Assembly: GCA_011523485.1 (NCBI GenBank)
Contig: WTGR01000099.1
Span: 1 to 9,771, forward strand
Direction: 5' to 3'
DNA from: Acidobacteriota bacterium
Lineage (GTDB): Bacteria > Acidobacteriota > Vicinamibacteria > Vicinamibacterales > UBA8438
Length of the DNA: 9,771 nt
Positions within the stretch are counted from its first letter, which is position 1; every line of letters begins with the position of its first letter. The notes below the pieces were generated by a model. The model was not told the origin of the DNA and did no database searches. It saw only the letters and a program-made list of their open reading frames with translations. Positions 1-8,385 of the stretch are shown piece after piece. The translations under genes were made by a program, and so were the position numbers.

Positions 1-911
<911 letters not shown>

Positions 912-919
<8 letters not shown>

Positions 920-1730
920 GCGGGGAGAACGCCGCGTACGCCACATCCTGAGCATGTCCGGCGGCAAGGACAGCACCGCCCTCGCCGTCTACATGCGCGA
1001 CCGCCAGCCCGACATGGAGTACGTCTTCTGCGACACCAAGAAGGAGCTGCAGGAGACCTACGACTATCTGGCCAAGGTAGAGGCGTACCTCGGCAAGCCG
1101 ATCGTCCGGTTGAACGACAACCGCGGCTTCGACCACTGGCTGGAGGTGTACGGCCACTACCTGCCGTCGCCGCAGATGCGCTGGTGCACGCGGCAGCTCA
1201 AGATCCGGCCATTCGAGACCTTCGTCGGTGACGATCCGGTGATCAGCTACATCGGCATCCGGGCCGACGAGCGCCGGGACGGCTACATCTCGTCGAAGCC
1301 GAACATCACGCCGCGGTACCCGTTCAAGGAGGACGGCGTCACCGAGCGCGACATCTACCGCATCCTCGATGACGCGGGGCTCGGCCTGCCGGAGTACTAC
1401 AAGTGGCGTACCCGTTCGGGATGCTACTTCTGCTTCTTCCAGCGGAAGGCGGAGTGGCTGGGACTGAAGGACAACCATCCGGATCTGTTCGAGCGGGCGA
1501 AAGAGTACGAGAAGACCGATCCGCAGGCCGCGCGGCGGTTCACCTGGTCCCAGAGCGAAAGCCTGGAGGAGCTGGCGCAACCCGAGCGGGCGGAGGCCAT
1601 TCGGCGGCGGCATCTCAAGGTGGTGCAGGCGCAGCAGGCGGCCCGTCCGGATCGTCCGCTGGTGGACGTGTTCGCCGACGCGCTCGACGAAGAGGACGAC
1701 CAGGAAGGATGCCTGATCTGTCACCTGTGA
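912..1730 (+). CDS. PAPS reductase-family PP-loop protein (DndC-like, compact)
   Basis: The 272-residue product has the PP-loop motif SGGKDS at about residues 16-21, which binds ATP in adenine-nucleotide alpha hydrolases, followed by an aspartate region (YVFCDTKKE) and GIRADERRD near 115-123. Cysteines occur in three places: RWCTRQLK (Cys92), SGCYFC (Cys171, Cys174) and the extreme C-terminus GCLICHL (Cys267, Cys270). In DndC and some PAPS reductases, cysteines hold a 4Fe-4S cluster used in sulfur transfer; the first three are my candidates. DndC activates DNA for phosphorothioation, and related short proteins occur in BREX type 4 (BrxP). This protein is much shorter than classical DndC (about 500 residues). 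The operon context with a DGQHR protein and helicase favours DNA modification over sulfate assimilation, since no cys genes are visible. Family assignment is strong; the DNA substrate is inferred. Confidence 0.88.
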
Positions 1731-1761
1731 GGGGCGGAAGACTTGTCGGCTCGGCGCAACG

Positions 1762-1773
1762 TGATCGCGATCA
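1762..1773. promoter_or_regulatory. Perfect 12-bp palindrome, possible operator
   Basis: TGATCGCGATCA is its own reverse complement. It lies in the 94-base gap between the PAPS reductase-like gene and the GIY-YIG gene, the only sizeable gap in the plus-strand operon. That position would suit a repressor site or internal promoter. Two or three palindromes of this length are expected by chance in a window this size, so the support is weak. No convincing -35/-10 pair is visible around it. Confidence 0.2.
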
Positions 1774-1824
1774 GCCAGCGGCAGAGTCTCCACGACGGCC
1801 TGTCGACCCGTGCAGAAGAACGCC

Positions 1825-2436
1825 ATGACGCGCAAGTGGGAGCTCCTCTCGGGTGCCGAGGTGGAGGATGCGTATGTGCATCAGGCCTCTCTGCAGGACC
1901 TGGTTCCGGCGTGCGAGGCGATCTACTTGTGGCGGCGTCGGTTGTCCGTGCCGCGCGGGGCCATTCACGACGGCCAAGAGTTCATGACGTGGCTCGAAGA
2001 GGCCATGCAGGCACCGATCGGAGAGATCCGAAATCAGCATCTGTCGCACTTCGCCCAGCTTGAGCACCTGACCATAAGGGGCCAGAAGCTCACGCCGGAA
2101 AAGAGCCGCCTGCTCTCCAGGTTCGCCGGTCGTCCGAAGATGAGGAAGTGGCTCGCGCACTATGTCCGCAGCCTGGCGCAGTTCTCGCCGCCGCTCTATT
2201 GCGGCGAGACCGGCAACTTGGCGCAGCGCACCCGGGATCACGTGAGCGCGGACACCGGCTTCGGGAAGCAGGTGCTGCAGCGGAAGGTCCCGCCGTGGTC
2301 AGAGTTGGAGCTCGCATTCTACACACTCGGCGACGCCGCAAAGGATGACGACCTCCGGGCGAAGGAACGCAGGACCCTGCTGGAGATCGTCACGACCGCA
2401 TTCTCGGTGGCGGGTTACGTCGCGCGCCGCGGATGA
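1825..2436 (+). CDS. GIY-YIG nuclease-like protein
   Basis: From ATG at 1825 the product has 203 residues. GTG at 1810 in the same frame would add five residues, and neither start has a strong ribosome binding site. The C-terminal half matches the GIY-YIG layout: AHY at 111-113 in place of GIY, YCG at 125-127 in place of YIG, then the typical ETGNLAQRTRDH stretch with Arg135 and His139, and a candidate catalytic Glu187 in LLEIV. GIY-YIG domains cut DNA by metal-dependent hydrolysis, in homing endonucleases, UvrC and some restriction enzymes. Residues 1-105 match nothing I know; they are helical-looking and could recognise DNA or a partner. The gene ends in an ATGA overlap with the DGQHR gene, so the two are translationally coupled. 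I infer the nuclease arm of the plus-strand system. The first motif is degenerate, so activity is not assured. Confidence 0.68.
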   Translation: MTRKWELLSGAEVEDAYVHQASLQDLVPACEAIYLWRRRLSVPRGAIHDGQEFMTWLEEAMQAPIGEIRNQHLSHFAQLEHLTIRGQKLTPEKSRLLSRFAGRPKMRKWLAHYVRSLAQFSPPLYCGETGNLAQRTRDHVSADTGFGKQVLQRKVPPWSELELAFYTLGDAAKDDDLRAKERRTLLEIVTTAFSVAGYVARRG

Positions 2437-4541
2437 CTGGACTCACGAACATGAATGCACGCAGGATCGTAGTCGATACCCCGGCGACCCCGCACTTCGA
2501 CTTTCTGTTCGGTAGATACCGTCTGTCGCCGTGGGTCATACCGTACTTCTCCACGATCATTCCGATAAGGGACGCGGCCGCAAGCCTCCGGCTCGCCGCC
2601 GATTTTCCCGGCTCGGATGACGTCAGGTGGCGGCTCGACGAGCTGTACCAGCGGGAAATCGACTGGCCGCGGGTCGAACGCAAGATCGTGCCGTATCTGC
2701 ACGCGACCGACCAGCCCCAGTTCTTCAACGCTCTTACGATCGCGCTTCTGCCCCTGGAGAAGGACCTCTCCGCACTGGATCGCTGCTTCGGCAACGCGCA
2801 CGAATGGTTGGCGCCGGAACTCAAGGACGCCGAGCGTTTCGAGAAGACGTTGACGGCCGGGCCGATCTCGTGTGGATTCTGGACTGCATGGTCCGAGCTC
2901 TCGCAGGCGGAGGCAAAGACCGGCCAGCTTCGGTGGAACCCCGACCAGGTGTTCGCCGTCGCCCTCGACGGCCAGCATCGGTTGGCCGCGATCAAGGAGT
3001 TTGTGAAGGAGAAGGGAAGACCGGATCGGCACATGGACGACACGTCGGTGCCGGTGATCTTCGTGGTCCTGGATCCCGCCTTCGGATACGTTGCGCCGCG
3101 ACGCACGGGGCTCGTGGAAGTGTTGCGGACGGTATTCATCGATCTCAACAAGCACGCCAAGATTCCGTCGCGGGCCCGGCAGATTCTCCTGGACGACAAG
3201 GACCCGGCGTCCGTCTGCGTGCGGGCGCTCATCGGCGGCGCGTTGTGCGACGGCACCGACGAGTTGCGCGCGCGACCCGCGCGAATGCCGCTCTCGCTCG
3301 TCGACTGGCACACCGAGCAGGCAAAGTTCGACGACGGGCCGTACGTGACGACGATACTCGTGCTCGACTGGGCGATCGCCGAGCTGACGGGAGCGAAACC
3401 CGTTAAGGACTTCACCGATTACGGCGCAATCCGGAAGCAACTGAACGCGCTGGCGCAGTCGCTCGCGATTGACCTGAGCGCAGCGCAGAAGCGGCTCGAC
3501 GAGCTCGAGAAGTTCGAGATGAGGCCATTCGGTTTCTCGGAGGGAGAGGACGGCAACGAGCTCGACCAGATCTCGCGTGCGTTCCAGCGCGTCTGGAATC
3601 CGGCATTCGCCAAGCTGCTAACCGAGTTCACGCCGTACCGGAGGCTCATAGAGTTCCGTGCGAAGGAGAGCGCATTCACGCTCGACTTCGCGAACTGGTA
3701 CCGGCTGCGCTGGCAGCACAAGAGGGACAAGTACGGTGGCAGAGCGACGGAAGAGTACAGTCAGTTTCTTGGCAGGCTTGCTACGAAGTCCGTGCCGGTG
3801 GGCGAACGACAACTCGGCAGAGTGCTGGAAACAATCGAAAAGGACATAAAGCAGGGCAACCTCGCCTTCAACGTCGTGTTCCAGCGCGCTTATTTTCTTG
3901 CCTTTGGTCAACTGCGTCCCGTCACGGACTGGCACCTCGACGAACTGGCGCCAGACGATGTGGACTTCGGCGAGTTGGACGAGGGCGACGCGAACGATCC
4001 GGAAGAACCCGAAGCACGCGAGGAGGGAGTGCCGGTCGGGGACCGCGTGACGGGTGACTCGATTGCCGAGCGTACTTTGCACCTGAAGGTTCGCGCTGAG
4101 CGGTTCGTCACAGCGATGAATGCTCTCGTCGATGCCGTTCCGAACATTCTGGATCCGGAGTGCACATTCACTACCCCTGATGGAGAGGAGCAGCGGTTCT
4201 GGCTCGGCACCTTTCTGACCGCGGATCGCGGGATCGATTTCACGCAGAGCGCATCGAGGCGCGGACAGGAGGTCATCTTCTGGGCCGTCGCGATGCAGAT
4301 GTACGACGAGCTGGTGGAGCCGGAGACGCACTCCGATTTCGATGACTTCTGGACGAGAGCGATGGAAGCGGACCTGAGCTTTACGAAGCGGGTATGGCGT
4401 AGTGTGAAGCGCTTCAGCGACAAGGAGACGTCTGCCGGAGGACGGATTCTCGCCGCGCGGGGCGAGCCGTTCGAGGTCGAGGAGAGCCGGAACGAGGCTC
4501 GGTCGAGGATGTCGTGGCTCTGGGACAATCTCAAGCTCTGA
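2433..4541 (+). CDS. Long DGQHR-domain protein (DndB-like N-terminal part)
   Basis: The 702-residue product carries the diagnostic DGQHRLAAI motif at about residues 179-187, followed by TVFIDLNKHAK near 233-243, the second conserved block of DndB/DGQHR proteins. DndB is a DNA-binding regulator of the dnd modification genes; other DGQHR proteins have unclear roles. Ordinary DndB is about 350-380 residues, so this is nearly double length. The extra C-terminal half includes an acidic linker at about 505-532 and a final part rich in Trp, Arg and Glu that I do not recognise. ATG at 2433 overlaps the preceding stop; ATG at 2451 is an alternative. The helicase follows 20 bases after the stop. I infer a regulator or targeting subunit of this system; the DGQHR assignment itself is firm. 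Confidence 0.85.
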   Translation: MTGLTNMNARRIVVDTPATPHFDFLFGRYRLSPWVIPYFSTIIPIRDAAASLRLAADFPGSDDVRWRLDELYQREIDWPRVERKIVPYLHATDQPQFFNALTIALLPLEKDLSALDRCFGNAHEWLAPELKDAERFEKTLTAGPISCGFWTAWSELSQAEAKTGQLRWNPDQVFAVALDGQHRLAAIKEFVKEKGRPDRHMDDTSVPVIFVVLDPAFGYVAPRRTGLVEVLRTVFIDLNKHAKIPSRARQILLDDKDPASVCVRALIGGALCDGTDELRARPARMPLSLVDWHTEQAKFDDGPYVTTILVLDWAIAELTGAKPVKDFTDYGAIRKQLNALAQSLAIDLSAAQKRLDELEKFEMRPFGFSEGEDGNELDQISRAFQRVWNPAFAKLLTEFTPYRRLIEFRAKESAFTLDFANWYRLRWQHKRDKYGGRATEEYSQFLGRLATKSVPVGERQLGRVLETIEKDIKQGNLAFNVVFQRAYFLAFGQLRPVTDWHLDELAPDDVDFGELDEGDANDPEEPEAREEGVPVGDRVTGDSIAERTLHLKVRAERFVTAMNALVDAVPNILDPECTFTTPDGEEQRFWLGTFLTADRGIDFTQSASRRGQEVIFWAVAMQMYDELVEPETHSDFDDFWTRAMEADLSFTKRVWRSVKRFSDKETSAGGRILAARGEPFEVEESRNEARSRMSWLWDNLKL

Positions 4542-4561
4542 TTGGCGAGAACGGTTCTTCG

Positions 4562-5881
4562 ATGAGCTTGAGGCGCAACCCGTACCATCGACTGCTGCGC
4601 GATCTCGAAGCCCACTATCCTGGTATCACCGCCGACTACGAGGGTGATCCGGAGGCGGCGGACGAGTCCGCCGAGGTGGCTGTCGAGGCGTCGGCGCGAT
4701 TGACTCTTCGCGGCGCGGAGGCGGCGCCGGAGATGTTCGACTATCAGAGTGATCTGGTGGCGCAGTTCGAATCGGTCTGCAGGTCGTCGCCGCCCTCGAA
4801 CGTCGCACTGCTGGCCCTCCCCACAGGTTCCGGCAAGACCCGGACGGCGGTCGTCGCGCTGTTGAGGCTGTTCACGAAAGGCCATGCGCGGACGGCGCTC
4901 TGGCTGGCGCCGACTCGCGAGCTCCTGTCGCAGGCGATCGCAACGGCGAGGTCTGCGTGGACCGCGTATCGGGCGGCGGTCGACGTCGAGCTCGTCAGGG
5001 CGGATCGGTTGCGCCGCTATCCGGACGATCTGGATTGCGGAATCCTGTTCGCGACTCCGCATCTGGTAGCTGCCAGAATCAAGCGGGGCGATGCGCCCAA
5101 CCCGGATATCGTCGTGTTCGATGAGGCGCATCACGTAGAGGCGCCGACGTTTCGACGTGTAATCGAGGAGCTGCGCAAGGCGAAACGACCGGCCGTCATC
5201 GGCTTGTCTGCGACGCCCGGGCGCACGGACGAGACCCAGACGGAACGTCTGGTCGATTTCTTTCAGGGGCGTTTGCTGCGAAGTGAAGTACTGGATCCGA
5301 ACCCTGTACGCGCGCTGCAGCGGCGCGGGGTCCTGGCAAGGGTCGGCTTCAAGGACATTCCCGTGGCGTCGAGAAGCCGCTTGCCGCGTGCGCGCGTGTC
5401 ATTGGAGGCGTTGTCTCTCGACACCGACCGGTTTCGCGCGGTCGTCCGGTTGGCGGCCCGCGTCTCGCGCGGGGGCCGCGGCTTGGTGTTCACGGTGTCC
5501 GTCGGCTACGCGCACGTGGCGGCAGCCGCGCTGCGGCGCGAGGGAGTGGCGGCGAGGGCGGTGTCAGCCTACAGTCCGGACGACGTGCGGCGCGACACGC
5601 TGCGCGACTTCGAGCGGGGCGCGTTGTCGATCGTGCTGAACAAGGCGCTGCTGGCGACCGGATACGATTGCCCGGCCATCGGGCACGTCATCCTGGCGAC
5701 ACCTATACGTTCCGCCATCATGTTCGAGCAGGTCGTCGGACGGGCGTCGCGGGGGCCGCAGGTGGGCGGCAACGCGCACTCCACGGTGTGGCAGTTCGAG
5801 GACCATCTCGCTATGCACGGCCTGCCGCAGTCGTACTACCGCTACGCCGACTACGACTGGAAAGCGCTCCGGCGCAAGTAA
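4562..5881 (+). CDS. Superfamily 2 DEAH-box helicase, compact
   Basis: The 439-residue product has the full SF2 set in order: FDYQ upstream of the core (59-62), Walker A LPTGSGKT (86-93), Ia APTREL (116-121), DEAH (187-190), SATPGR (216-221), LVFTVSV (308-314), ATGYDCP (365-371) and motif VI QVVGRASRG (390-398). It should be an ATP-driven DNA translocase or helicase. No nuclease domain is visible, so cutting would depend on a partner such as the GIY-YIG protein. A helicase family called the DNA phosphorothioation system restriction enzyme occurs beside dnd genes, and this could be a distant relative; I cannot confirm that by eye. I chose ATG at 4562, 20 bases after the previous stop. GTG at 4514 would add 16 unremarkable residues and overlap the upstream gene. 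It is the last gene of the plus-strand arm and converges on the HNH gene 59 bases away. Confidence 0.9.
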   Translation: MSLRRNPYHRLLRDLEAHYPGITADYEGDPEAADESAEVAVEASARLTLRGAEAAPEMFDYQSDLVAQFESVCRSSPPSNVALLALPTGSGKTRTAVVALLRLFTKGHARTALWLAPTRELLSQAIATARSAWTAYRAAVDVELVRADRLRRYPDDLDCGILFATPHLVAARIKRGDAPNPDIVVFDEAHHVEAPTFRRVIEELRKAKRPAVIGLSATPGRTDETQTERLVDFFQGRLLRSEVLDPNPVRALQRRGVLARVGFKDIPVASRSRLPRARVSLEALSLDTDRFRAVVRLAARVSRGGRGLVFTVSVGYAHVAAAALRREGVAARAVSAYSPDDVRRDTLRDFERGALSIVLNKALLATGYDCPAIGHVILATPIRSAIMFEQVVGRASRGPQVGGNAHSTVWQFEDHLAMHGLPQSYYRYADYDWKALRRK

Positions 5882-5940
5882 ACGGTGCAAACGGCAGAGT
5901 CTGTGTCATGCCGCCGGTACAGGTAGACGAGCTCCATACT

Positions 5941-6864
5941 TCACAGGTCACCCCCGACCTCGCCGGGTGCAGCCCGCGCAGGACTTCGGAACACCTCCCG
6001 CCGATGCCAGTCGACGAATGCCGGGTCCGGCGTGTAGTCCGGGCTCTGGGGCCGGCGCAGGGGTTTGGCGTGGAAGTCCAGCAACCAGCGGACCGGCGCG
6101 CTCAGACCGTTGACCTCGCTGGAAATCAGGACGACGTAGTCGCCGCCGGCCGCTGCCGTGAGGCCGAGTGCACCGCGGTCGAACGCCTTGTGGTGGAATC
6201 CGCACAGGGCCAGGCCGTTCGGAACGGCGTCGGGACCTCCTGCCGCGTGCCACTTGATGTGCGCGGCTTCCAGGCCGATGGGATCGTTGCCCAAGCGCAC
6301 GTCGAAGTCGCACACGGCGCAGCGGCGCTCGTAGACACGCAGGACGTCGCGCCGGAATGCAGGGTCGCGCGCCGGCGCCGCGTCCCGCAGCACGGCGTCG
6401 CGGGGGATGCCGACAGCGCGACGGATGTCGTCGTGCAACGACGCCGGAAAGTGGCCGTCGAGCAGCCGTTTCGCTGCCTGCTTCACAAGTGCCCGGTCTG
6501 CCTGCAGCAGGGCATGGACGCTCTGGGGAAGCCCGCCGGGAACGTTGCGTTCGACGAGCCGGCGCTTGTCGACGGCGCCTCTTGGTGTCATCGGGTCGTG
6601 CTTCGGGATCTCCCAGAGACCGTCGCTGCACAGGTGGACGAACGGCAACTCCGGATGATGAGCGCGGCGCGGCGGCCCGAAGCGATCGAGCAGGTCGCCG
6701 AGTGGGCCGTCGATGTCGTCGCGGTACCCGCCGAGGCGTGGCTCACCGGCCAGAACGCGACCGAGCGCCAGCAGGAGCAGCAGCGGCTTGTGCGGCGCGC
6801 GCTGCCCAGCGCGCTTCCAGACGTTGAGGTGGTCGAGCCGGTCGAGGAACTCGTGGCGTTTCAC
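5941..6864 (-). CDS. SBD-HNH endonuclease (ScoMcrA-like, phosphorothioate-dependent), copy 1
   Basis: The 307-residue product has two parts. Residues 1 to about 150 resemble the sulfur-binding domain (SBD) of ScoMcrA-type enzymes: VWKRAGQRAPHKPLLLL (15-31), RFGPPRRAHHPELPF (61-75) and a GLP segment near 111. Residues 178-232 form a zinc-type HNH nuclease: CAVC (Cys182, Cys185), AAHIKWH with His202, Asn216, Cys221 and HH at 224-225. Such enzymes are type IV restriction proteins that recognise a PT group in DNA and cut nearby; ScoMcrA is the studied example. The GTG start at 6864 lies just inside a short AT-rich patch and has no clear ribosome binding site. All HNH residues I look for are present, so it appears active. 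A paralogue lies at 7448-8344. Family membership is confident; sulfur as the ligand is inferred from the family. Confidence 0.88.
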   Translation of the reverse strand: MKRHEFLDRLDHLNVWKRAGQRAPHKPLLLLLALGRVLAGEPRLGGYRDDIDGPLGDLLDRFGPPRRAHHPELPFVHLCSDGLWEIPKHDPMTPRGAVDKRRLVERNVPGGLPQSVHALLQADRALVKQAAKRLLDGHFPASLHDDIRRAVGIPRDAVLRDAAPARDPAFRRDVLRVYERRCAVCDFDVRLGNDPIGLEAAHIKWHAAGGPDAVPNGLALCGFHHKAFDRGALGLTAAAGGDYVVLISSEVNGLSAPVRWLLDFHAKPLRRPQSPDYTPDPAFVDWHRREVFRSPARAAPGEVGGDL

Positions 6865-6942
6865 ATGCGGTCGGTTATATCGTTTCCGGGGTCACGATAG
6901 CATGCCCGCCACTGCCGGCGGCGTCTACGTCGCGTGGCGCGC

Positions 6943-7272
6943 TCAGCCGGAGGGCGCGTGCTGCTCGGCACGCTTCGGATCTCGCGATGTCCCGGACGCG
7001 CTGCGCATGACGCCTCCTTCGACAAGGCCCTCGAGTTTCGCCACCCGCTCGCGGATCTCGGCAGCACCCTGCAGCAACTGCTCGAAGCGCCGAACACTGT
7101 TCCGCTCGGCGTGTTCGAACCGCTCGGCACTGCGCTGCTCGGTACGCTCGAAGCGCTCGGCGATGCTCTTCTCCATGCGCTCGAAGCGACCGGTGATCCA
7201 CAGTACGGTCGCGAGCTGCCCACTGCCGAGCGTGATTCCGATAGTCAGGATCGTGATGATTTCCGGCGTCAT
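6943..7272 (-). CDS. Small membrane-anchored coiled-coil protein with 11-residue repeats
   Basis: From ATG at 7272 the product has 109 residues. Residues 3-27 form one hydrophobic helix (EIITILTIGITLGSGQLATV and beyond), probably a membrane anchor. Residues 29-72 are four near-perfect 11-residue units, each beginning Arg-Phe-Glu (RFERMEKSIAE, RFERTEQRSAE, and so on). That period predicts a right-handed rather than a heptad coiled coil. The segment IRERVAKLEGLVEGG at 73-87 continues the helix. A poorly conserved-looking tail follows. A TTG start at 7344 would add 24 residues but has little to support it. Proteins with one helix and a short coiled coil ending in an RVAKLEGL-type motif are common hypothetical proteins. 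It lies between the two SBD-HNH genes on the same strand and may be co-transcribed with them. I do not know its function. Confidence 0.62.
   Translation of the reverse strand: MTPEIITILTIGITLGSGQLATVLWITGRFERMEKSIAERFERTEQRSAERFEHAERNSVRRFEQLLQGAAEIRERVAKLEGLVEGGVMRSASGTSRDPKRAEQHAPSG
7057..7188 (-). repeat. Four 33-bp coding repeats (hendecad coiled coil)
   Basis: Within the coiled-coil gene, four consecutive 33-base units encode 11 residues each, starting Arg-Phe-Glu. At DNA level the GCTCGAAGCG and CTCGGC words recur, seen on the plus strand. Divergence between units shows the array is old rather than a fresh tandem expansion. The unit is a multiple of three, so copy change would alter coil length and not frame. 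Confidence 0.7.
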
Positions 7273-7301
7273 GGCCTGCCCCGTCGATTGTAGTCCCGTT
7301 C

Positions 7302-7324
7302 GTTCGTCGATTTCGTCGACGAAC
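7302..7324. repeat. Perfect inverted repeat, 9-bp arms and 5-base loop
   Basis: GTTCGTCGA (7302-7310) and TCGACGAAC (7316-7324) pair perfectly around the loop TTTCG. It lies 30 bases upstream of the coiled-coil gene start, in the gap before the second SBD-HNH gene. No T-run follows on either strand, so an intrinsic terminator is unlikely. A regulatory stem or protein site is possible. Confidence 0.5.
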
Positions 7325-7363
7325 CCGTCCCCGACGATCGACAAGCAAGATCAGGACCAGGGT

Positions 7364-7385
7364 CGGCCGGCACCGGCGCCGGCCG
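7364..7385. repeat. GC-rich inverted repeat, 8-bp arms, downstream of the second SBD-HNH gene
   Basis: CGGCCGGC (7364-7371) and GCCGGCCG (7378-7385) pair around ACCGGC. It lies about 60 bases past the minus-strand stop at 7448. Reading along the minus strand, no T-run follows the stem, so it is not a textbook terminator in that direction. A short T-rich tail (TTTCT) lies on the plus-strand side, where no gene needs terminating. The rest of the 175-base gap (7273-7447) shows nothing else I can name. Confidence 0.4.
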
Positions 7386-7447
7386 TTTCTGCACCACCCC
7401 AACTCCGTGCAGGGAACCGCAGGTTGCCGGGACCGTTGGCCCGATCC

Positions 7448-8344
7448 TCACGGGCGTTCCGGCGACTGGAACACCTCGCGAACGTTCCACGCCAGAAACC
7501 GGACGTTCGGATGGTAGGTCTCGCGGATCGGCTCGCGGACCGCCTGCTTGTGAAAGCGGCCGAGCCACTCGTCGAAGCCGGTCGTGCCGATCGCGGCCTC
7601 GGAAACGAGCACCACGCTGCGCTCGCCCGGCGGCGACAGCGTAAAGGCGCCTTCGTCGAACAGCTTGTGGTGCAGGACACAGAGGGCGAGTCCGTTCTGC
7701 ACGTCGTCGGGGCCGCCCGCCTGATGCCACTTGATGTGGGCTGCATCGAGTGCCAGCGACCGGGCGCCGAGGCGAATGTCGAAGCCGCAGACCGCGCACC
7801 GGTGCTCGTAGGCCCGCAGCACTGCCCGGCGGAAACCGGGGTCCCGCATCTTCCGCCGACTCCCGGCGGCGAACTCGGGATCGAGGCCGACCGCGTGGAG
7901 GATGTCGTCGTGGCGTGTCTCAGGAAAGTGCGCGGCGAGAAGGTCACGCGCCACCTCGCTGGCAAGCCGTGGGTTCGCGCGCAGCGTGTCGTAGATCGGT
8001 TCGGGCAGGCCGCCACGGACGTTGTGCCGGAGGAGCGCCGTCTTGTGGGCGTCGCCGCTGGAGGTGACGGAAACGTCGCCGGCGCGGTCGAGCGCCCATA
8101 CGCCGTCGCCCTGCAGACGCCAGAACGGAAACTCCGTATGTATGGCTCTCCGCGGCGGACCGAATTCGCGCAGCAGTTCGCCGAGGCGCTCGTCGACCAG
8201 GCGGTACGACGCCATGCGGCTCTCGCCGCTCAGGCAGCGGCCGATTGCCCACAGCGCAAGGAGGCACTTGTGGGGTGCGCGCTGGCCTCTCCGTTGCCAG
8301 ACCTGGAGTCCCCGGAAGAGAGCTCGCACGTTGTCGGGAGTCAC
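7448..8344 (-). CDS. SBD-HNH endonuclease (ScoMcrA-like, phosphorothioate-dependent), copy 2
   Basis: From GTG at 8344 the product has 298 residues and aligns nearly position for position with copy 1. Both have QRAPHK at residues 21-26, which is why I prefer this start over GTG at 8353. The SBD part shows VWQRRGQRAPHK (15-26), EFGPPRRAIHTEFPFWRL (60-77) and the GGLPEPIYDTL segment. The HNH part shows CAVC (Cys183, Cys186), AAHIKWH with His203, Asn217, Cys222 and His225. About 40 of 55 residues match copy 1 across the HNH core, with less agreement elsewhere, so they are paralogues and not a recent duplication. Differences in the presumed DNA-binding half, such as PHKC for PHKP and EFPFWRL for ELPFVHL, suggest different target contexts. 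The open frame extends far upstream, but that extension runs through the antisense side of the ATPase frame and is not coding. Confidence 0.88.
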   Translation of the reverse strand: MTPDNVRALFRGLQVWQRRGQRAPHKCLLALWAIGRCLSGESRMASYRLVDERLGELLREFGPPRRAIHTEFPFWRLQGDGVWALDRAGDVSVTSSGDAHKTALLRHNVRGGLPEPIYDTLRANPRLASEVARDLLAAHFPETRHDDILHAVGLDPEFAAGSRRKMRDPGFRRAVLRAYEHRCAVCGFDIRLGARSLALDAAHIKWHQAGGPDDVQNGLALCVLHHKLFDEGAFTLSPPGERSVVLVSEAAIGTTGFDEWLGRFHKQAVREPIRETYHPNVRFLAWNVREVFQSPERP

Positions 8345-8385
8345 GGGGGTCACGGCTGCGCCCGTTCGAATGAAACCTTCTCGCG

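Noticed and set aside
1743..2063. 106-residue frame from TTG at 1743 with a purine-rich stretch before it
   Set aside because: It runs out of frame into the GIY-YIG gene and shows no motif. A frameshifted N-terminus was considered, but the GIY-YIG frame has its own start.
2390..3440. Two 341-residue minus-strand frames opposite the DGQHR gene
   Set aside because: They are antisense shadows; the DGQHR protein carries the family motifs in the sense frame.
5882..5940. Terminator between the convergent helicase and SBD-HNH genes
   Set aside because: A terminator is expected here, but I see no stem of useful length followed by a T-run on either strand.
6874..6879. TATAAC on the minus strand, a -10-like hexamer before SBD-HNH copy 1
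   Set aside because: No matching -35 hexamer at a sensible distance, and it is only 9 bases from the start codon, so a promoter call is not supported.
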